A stretch of DNA of 64,000 bases from Spirochaetaceae bacterium (GTDB lineage Bacteria > Spirochaetota > Spirochaetia > Treponematales > Breznakiellaceae): positions 23,630 to 87,629 of the forward strand of contig JAITKV010000048.1 of the NCBI GenBank assembly GCA_031278215.1, in the 5' to 3' direction. The first letter of the stretch is position 1. Each line of letters opens with the position of its first letter. A model generated the notes under the pieces. That model did no database searches, had not been told where the DNA came from, and saw only the letters and a list, made by a program, of their open reading frames with translations. This document shows, in pieces, positions 60,917-64,000 of the stretch. The position numbers were made by a program, and so were the translations under genes.

Positions 60917-60920
60917 ATTT

Positions 60921-60993
60921 TCGGAAAGGCGGGATTTGAACCCGCGACCCCTAACTCCCGAAGCTAGTGCGCTACCAACTGCGCTACTTTCCG
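60921..60993 (-). tRNA. tRNA-Pro (CGG anticodon)
   Basis: On the minus strand a 7-bp acceptor stem CGGAAAG/CTTTCCG, D stem GCGC/GCGC, anticodon stem CTAGC/GTTAG with loop TTCGGGA (anticodon CGG) and T arm GCGGG-TTCAAAT-CCCGC fold into a standard cloverleaf with discriminator A. The 73-nt gene does not encode CCA. The initial C and the GGGTC variable region fit proline tRNAs. Confidence 0.95.
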
Positions 60994-61007
60994 AAAGAGA
61001 CTTGTTT

Positions 61008-61037
61008 ACTATAATAATACAGACCGGCCCTAGTCAA
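61008..61037 (-). promoter_or_regulatory. Promoter of tRNA-Pro
   Basis: TTGACT (61032-61037), 18-nt spacer and TATAGT (61008-61013) end about 14 nt before the 5' end of the mature tRNA. Confidence 0.75.
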
Positions 61038-61151
61038 TATGGCGGCAATGGTGTATACTAAACTATATTAGGGATTAGGGCTGTCCGAAAAGCTGGGGAG
61101 CGTTTAGCGCAGGGTCAATTGGTTTTGGAACGGGCTCTATGGTGTATAATA

Positions 61152-61670
61152 ATGGTTGATCGGGTCCTTATCGATACATTGACTCTCCGGGCCAGGGATT
61201 TTGCCCTGCGGTGGAAAGACCTAATCCGTAAATCCACCCAGCTTAAACATTACAATGAAATGCGCGACGAAGCCCTGATAAATGCGGATATTTCGTTTTA
61301 TCCCCTTTTGGCCCGAAGCCTGGACCGGGGGATCGACCGGGCCGCGCTGGGGGACTTTTTTGTTAAACTGGGAAAAGACCGGATGAACGGCGGCTTCCCT
61401 ATTTCCGAGGTCATTTACGCGGTAAACCTGGCGGAGCAGGTAGTTATTGCATACCTAATGACGGATTTTATCCTTGACAACGCCATGCGAATGTACGAAG
61501 CTATGGGCATAGTAAACCGGGTGGCGGAATTTTTTCTTTTGGGTTGTTTTTATCTTACCAAAGGCTTTTTAGAAGCCACCTATGTTAAAATGAACAAGGC
61601 CGATGCGGTCTCGGAAGAATTATTAAAAAAATACTTTAGGGACGATTTTTTCTTTAAAAATAACGGGTGA
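61152..61670 (+). CDS. RsbRD N-terminal-domain-like protein
   Basis: The 172-residue all-helical protein resembles the N-terminal sensor domain of RsbRD-type RsbT co-antagonists (FALRWKDLIRKSTQLKHYNE; LARSLDRGIDRAALGDFFVK; FPISEVIYAVNLAEQVVIAY), but no STAS domain follows. Such globin-like sensor domains feed into stressosome or general-stress pathways. ATG 61152 is used although TATAAT abuts it, so the exact start is uncertain. It lies 28 nt before atpB and may be cotranscribed. Confidence 0.65.
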   Translation: MVDRVLIDTLTLRARDFALRWKDLIRKSTQLKHYNEMRDEALINADISFYPLLARSLDRGIDRAALGDFFVKLGKDRMNGGFPISEVIYAVNLAEQVVIAYLMTDFILDNAMRMYEAMGIVNRVAEFFLLGCFYLTKGFLEATYVKMNKADAVSEELLKKYFRDDFFFKNNG

Positions 61671-61698
61671 ACCTAGGGGTTCCGCATAAGAGGTATAC

Positions 61699-62433
61699 GT
61701 GACAATAGGCGAACGGCTGAACGACGCGTTGCAATTCAAAACGATCTTTACTATCCAGGCGGGGAATTTTAAAATTCCCATTACAGAAACGGTGATTATC
61801 TCCTGGGTGGTCATGGCCCTGCTTATAGGCCTTTCGCTGGTTCTTACCCGCCGTTTAAAACAGATACCCTCGGGCCCCCAGGCCCTGTTGGAGGGGGGAA
61901 TAGAATTTCTTAACGGCCTTTCTAAAAATTATTTTGGCCCCCGCTTTTCAAGCTTTGCCCCCTATATCGGTACGATCTTTCTCTTTCTCCTGGCCGGCAA
62001 TATCATTCCGGCCTTTACCCCGGTGGCGGTGCATTTTGGCGGGCGAACCTTTGAGCCCCCCTTTGAAATAAAACCTCCCACCAGGGACATTAACCTTACC
62101 GGCGCCCTGGCGATTATGTCGATCCTGCTGGTGCTCGCGGCGGGCCTTCGGGCCCGGGGTCTTAAGGGCTGGGCAAAAAATCTGCTTCATCCGGTACCCT
62201 TGATGCTGCCCTTTAATCTTCTCGAATACGCCATACGGCCCCTTTCCATGTGCCTGCGGCTCTTTGGCAACATGCTGGGGGGCTTTATCATCATGGTCCT
62301 AATCGGGTCGGCGGTTCCCGTGGTCCTGCCCCCCCTTTTTTCCCTGTACTTTGATTTTCTTGACGGCTTAATTCAGGCCCTGGTGTTTACTTTTTTAACC
62401 GTCCTCTTTTTATCCGAGGCGGTTACTCTCTGA
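61699..62433 (+). CDS. atpB: F-type ATP synthase subunit a
   Basis: Subunit a forms the ion half-channels of Fo. The 244-residue protein has about six membrane segments, the essential Arg in MCLRLFGNMLGGFI, and the PTRDINLTGALAI segment typical of bacterial subunit a. GTG 61699 has AAGAGG at 5 nt. The C-terminus ends abruptly in SEAVTL and the TGA belongs to the first hairpin of a structured intergenic repeat, so the end of the protein was probably reset by the repeat; many homologues have a short tail after this helix. Confidence 0.95.
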   Translation: MTIGERLNDALQFKTIFTIQAGNFKIPITETVIISWVVMALLIGLSLVLTRRLKQIPSGPQALLEGGIEFLNGLSKNYFGPRFSSFAPYIGTIFLFLLAGNIIPAFTPVAVHFGGRTFEPPFEIKPPTRDINLTGALAIMSILLVLAAGLRARGLKGWAKNLLHPVPLMLPFNLLEYAIRPLSMCLRLFGNMLGGFIIMVLIGSAVPVVLPPLFSLYFDFLDGLIQALVFTFLTVLFLSEAVTL

Positions 62434-62533
62434 CAATTTGAAATTGTCCGGGAATTCGAATTATAATTGCTTGGCAGGTAAGGAATTTGTTTTCTTTCTT
62501 CCCTGTCCGACAAATTCAAGTCTATGGTATATA
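62428..62533 (+). repeat. Third copy of the structured repeat, inside the atp operon
   Basis: The first hairpin is CTCTGACAATTT-G-AAATTGTCCGGG (62428-62452), followed by TCGAATTATAATTGC, a looser central palindrome with an insert, then GACAAATTCAAGTCTATGGTATATA. It fills most of the 126 bp between atpB and atpE. Its TGA (62431-62433) is the atpB stop codon. Sequence drift is greater than between the copies at 35.5 and 55.1 kb. Confidence 0.75.
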
Positions 62534-62559
62534 CCATAGAAACGGCATAGGAGGCCCAG

Positions 62560-62778
62560 ATGAATTTGACATATCTAATCGGAGCGGGCATTGCGGTAAT
62601 GACCGGGCTTGGAGCGGGCATTGGCATCGGAATCGCCACGGGAAAAACCTCGGAAGCCATTTCCCGCCAACCCGAGGCATCGGGAAAGATCCAGACCGTG
62701 TTTTTCCTGGGCATAGCCCTGGCGGAAGCAACGGCCATCTACGGGTTCGTGGTGTCCATACTGCTTATTGTAAAATAA
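62560..62778 (+). CDS. atpE: F-type ATP synthase subunit c
   Basis: Subunit c forms the rotor ring. The 72-residue hairpin has the Gly-rich first helix (GLGAGIGIGIATGK), the polar loop with RQPEA and the ion-binding Glu56 in ALAEATAIYG. Relative to the sodium-binding ring of Ilyobacter tartaricus, the Gln ligand is Ile23 and the Ser after Glu is Ala57, so proton coupling is more likely. GGAGG lies 6 nt before the ATG. Stop and next start are 1 nt apart. Confidence 0.96.
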   Translation: MNLTYLIGAGIAVMTGLGAGIGIGIATGKTSEAISRQPEASGKIQTVFFLGIALAEATAIYGFVVSILLIVK

Positions 62779-62779
62779 G

Positions 62780-63268
62780 ATGCTTGATTTTTCCGTAACC
62801 TTTTTTATTACCATCCTCAATATCACCATCCTTTTCTTGGTCCTGAGGGCCATATTCTTTAAGCCGCTTACTAAATTCATAAACGACCGGTCCCGGAAGA
62901 TTCAGGATGCTATTGACACGGCAGAAAAGAATAAGGAAGAGGCAAAGCGGCTTTTGGAGCAGTACGAAAAACGGCTGGCGGACGCGGAACTGGAGGCGGA
63001 ATCGATCATCCGCGTGGCCCAGGAACACGCCCGGGCGGAAGCGGAGCGGATCACCGCCCAGGCGAAGGACGAGGCGGATCGCACGGCTTCCGGAACCCGG
63101 ACCCGGCTTGAGGCGGAACGTCTGGCGGCCCTGGCGATCTTTAAGGCAGAGGCCGCGTCTTTGGTGGTAAACGCCGCGGGCCGTCTTGTAAAGCGGAACC
63201 TCGATGGGCCTGAACAGCTTCGGTATGCCGAAGAGGTCCTTAAGACCCTGGGGGGGGGATCTCCCTGA
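62780..63268 (+). CDS. atpF: F-type ATP synthase subunit b
   Basis: Subunit b is the peripheral stalk. The 162-residue protein has one N-terminal membrane helix (FFITILNITILFLVLRAIFF) and then a long charged helix rich in Glu, Ala, Arg and Lys that dimerises beside the rotor. The ATG is 1 nt after the atpE stop with no Shine-Dalgarno, so it depends on translational coupling. Its TGA overlaps the atpH ATG (TGATG). Confidence 0.95.
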   Translation: MLDFSVTFFITILNITILFLVLRAIFFKPLTKFINDRSRKIQDAIDTAEKNKEEAKRLLEQYEKRLADAELEAESIIRVAQEHARAEAERITAQAKDEADRTASGTRTRLEAERLAALAIFKAEAASLVVNAAGRLVKRNLDGPEQLRYAEEVLKTLGGGSP

Positions 63269-63840
63269 TGTTCCGCGCCGAAGGCTGGGCAGACGCCTTT
63301 GCAGGCTTTGCCGGAAAAACCGGCGCCGAAGAGGCCCTGGAATTTCTGCGGACCCTCTGCCGGGCCGTCCTTTCCCTGCCGGGGTACGTATCCGGACAGA
63401 CCGATGCGGACGCCCTGGGGGGTCTTATCGACAGGGCCCTGGAAAGGGCGGGGGAAAAAACCGCCCCGGCTTTGGCGGCCAGGGCGTTCCTGCTTCTTAT
63501 GATCCGCCGGAACCGGTTTATCCATTATAAAGCCATACTACGGGAAATTGAAAAACGGATAAACAGAGACAAGGGGCTGGTGGAACTGTTTCTGGACATC
63601 CCCTTTCAACCGGGAGAGGCGCTTATCGAGGGCGTCAAGCAGCGGGCCCTGTACCTAACGGGGGGAAAGGACCCCCGTCTAAAGATCCAGATTATGCCGG
63701 AACTTATCGGGGGCTTCCGGCTTCGGCTGGGCAGCAGGGTTTTTGACGGAAGCCTTAAAACACGGCTGCAGCAAATGGCCGGGGATCTTGGGGGGAAGAT
63801 ATATTCCCGGACAGACCCCATACGGAGTATACATGGCTAA
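63268..63840 (+). CDS. atpH: F-type ATP synthase subunit delta
   Basis: Delta (OSCP) joins the peripheral stalk to F1. The 190-residue protein has the N-terminal six-helix part and the conserved C-terminal IMPELIGGFRLRLGSRVFDGSLKTRL, here PELIGGFRLRLGSRVFDGS, the strongest delta signature. It is coupled to atpF by a 1-bp overlap and overlaps atpA by 8 bp. Confidence 0.93.
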   Translation: MFRAEGWADAFAGFAGKTGAEEALEFLRTLCRAVLSLPGYVSGQTDADALGGLIDRALERAGEKTAPALAARAFLLLMIRRNRFIHYKAILREIEKRINRDKGLVELFLDIPFQPGEALIEGVKQRALYLTGGKDPRLKIQIMPELIGGFRLRLGSRVFDGSLKTRLQQMAGDLGGKIYSRTDPIRSIHG

Positions 63841-64000
63841 TTTTAGTGATCTTTCCAAGGTTCTTGAAGCGGAACTACAGCATTGGGACGGCAGGATCGC
63901 CGAAGACACCGTGGGCTTTGTTACCCAGGTGGGCGATTCGGTGGCGACGATTTACGGGCTGGACGGGGCGATTTACGGCGAGCTTGTAAAATTCGCGTCC
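63833..64000 (+). CDS. atpA: F-type ATP synthase subunit alpha (3' partial)
   Basis: The first 56 codons are in the window. VGFVTQVGDSVATIYGLDG and GELVKF match the N-terminal beta-barrel of subunit alpha (pattern G.V..VGDGIA..YGL...GELV.F). GGAG lies 5 nt before the ATG, which is inside the end of atpH. The catalytic core lies beyond the window. Confidence 0.93.
   Translation, partial: MANFSDLSKVLEAELQHWDGRIAEDTVGFVTQVGDSVATIYGLDGAIYGELVKFAS

Noticed and set aside
60822..61061. Plus-strand reading frame of 79 codons containing the stretch RRDLNPRPLTPEASALP
   Set aside because: It is the antisense translation of tRNA-Pro, a well-known spurious peptide pattern.
1..64000. CRISPR array, insertion sequence, integrase, phage or toxin-antitoxin genes
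   Set aside because: No regular direct repeats with spacers, transposase or recombinase motifs, phage proteins or small paired toxin genes were seen.

Overview
The window reads as a GC-rich spirochaete, most like a free-living or gut-symbiotic Treponema relative (termite-gut type is my guess). Supporting signs are an archaeal-type phenylalanyl-tRNA synthetase alpha chain, a DUF342/FapA-like protein with a MinD-like ATPase, STAS/RsbR-style signalling proteins, a BvgS-like hybrid kinase, and a complete xylose uptake and catabolism locus. The species cannot be fixed from the sequence alone.

Layout. 0-6 kb: the end of a receiver-only response regulator, then a leftward operon (membrane protein, MinD-like ATPase, triple-DUF342 protein, lgt) read from one promoter. 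6-11 kb: thyX, a sugar-nucleotidyltransferase, a LUD protein, an EamA permease and a MurA with Asp in place of the catalytic Cys. 11-16 kb: a leftward set of two large membrane proteins and a J-domain protein, then the largest non-coding stretch, with structured repeats and a broken small gene, then a STAS protein with a zinc ribbon. 16-26 kb: SDR and TrmJ-type methyltransferase (divergent), ctpA-rsmE-GT26 operon, a pseudo-receiver/HATPase/cNMP protein, an M16 peptidase and a DHH phosphoesterase. 26-35.5 kb: a 1141-residue TPR protein ending in a long Pro/Ala repeat, a membrane-anchored solute-binding protein, aroA, trkA and trkH. 35.6-49 kb: the xylose locus, with a XylFGH-type ABC transporter, two further sugar-binding proteins, a YesM/YesN-type two-component system, xylA, xylB and a divergent AraC regulator. 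49-55 kb: a NarL-type regulator, tatD-dus-PQQ/HEAT genes, a rhomboid and a secreted protein. 55-64 kb: a 1234-residue hybrid kinase, pheS, tRNA-Pro(CGG), an RsbRD-like protein and an F-type ATP synthase operon (atpB-E-F-H-A, the last running off the window).

How the parts work together. The xylose locus is one physiological unit: sensing by a binding protein plus membrane kinase and AraC-type regulator, import by the ABC transporter, then isomerisation and phosphorylation by XylA and XylB.

Two signals cut across the gene list. First, many genes without a Shine-Dalgarno carry a TAnnnT hexamer exactly 6 nt before the start codon, often with a -35 box 17 nt further up, which predicts leaderless mRNAs starting at the first base of the start codon. 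Second, a roughly 100-bp structured intergenic repeat occurs at least three times, plus a deleted and a diverged inverted copy; one copy sits inside the ATP synthase operon and supplies the atpB stop codon.
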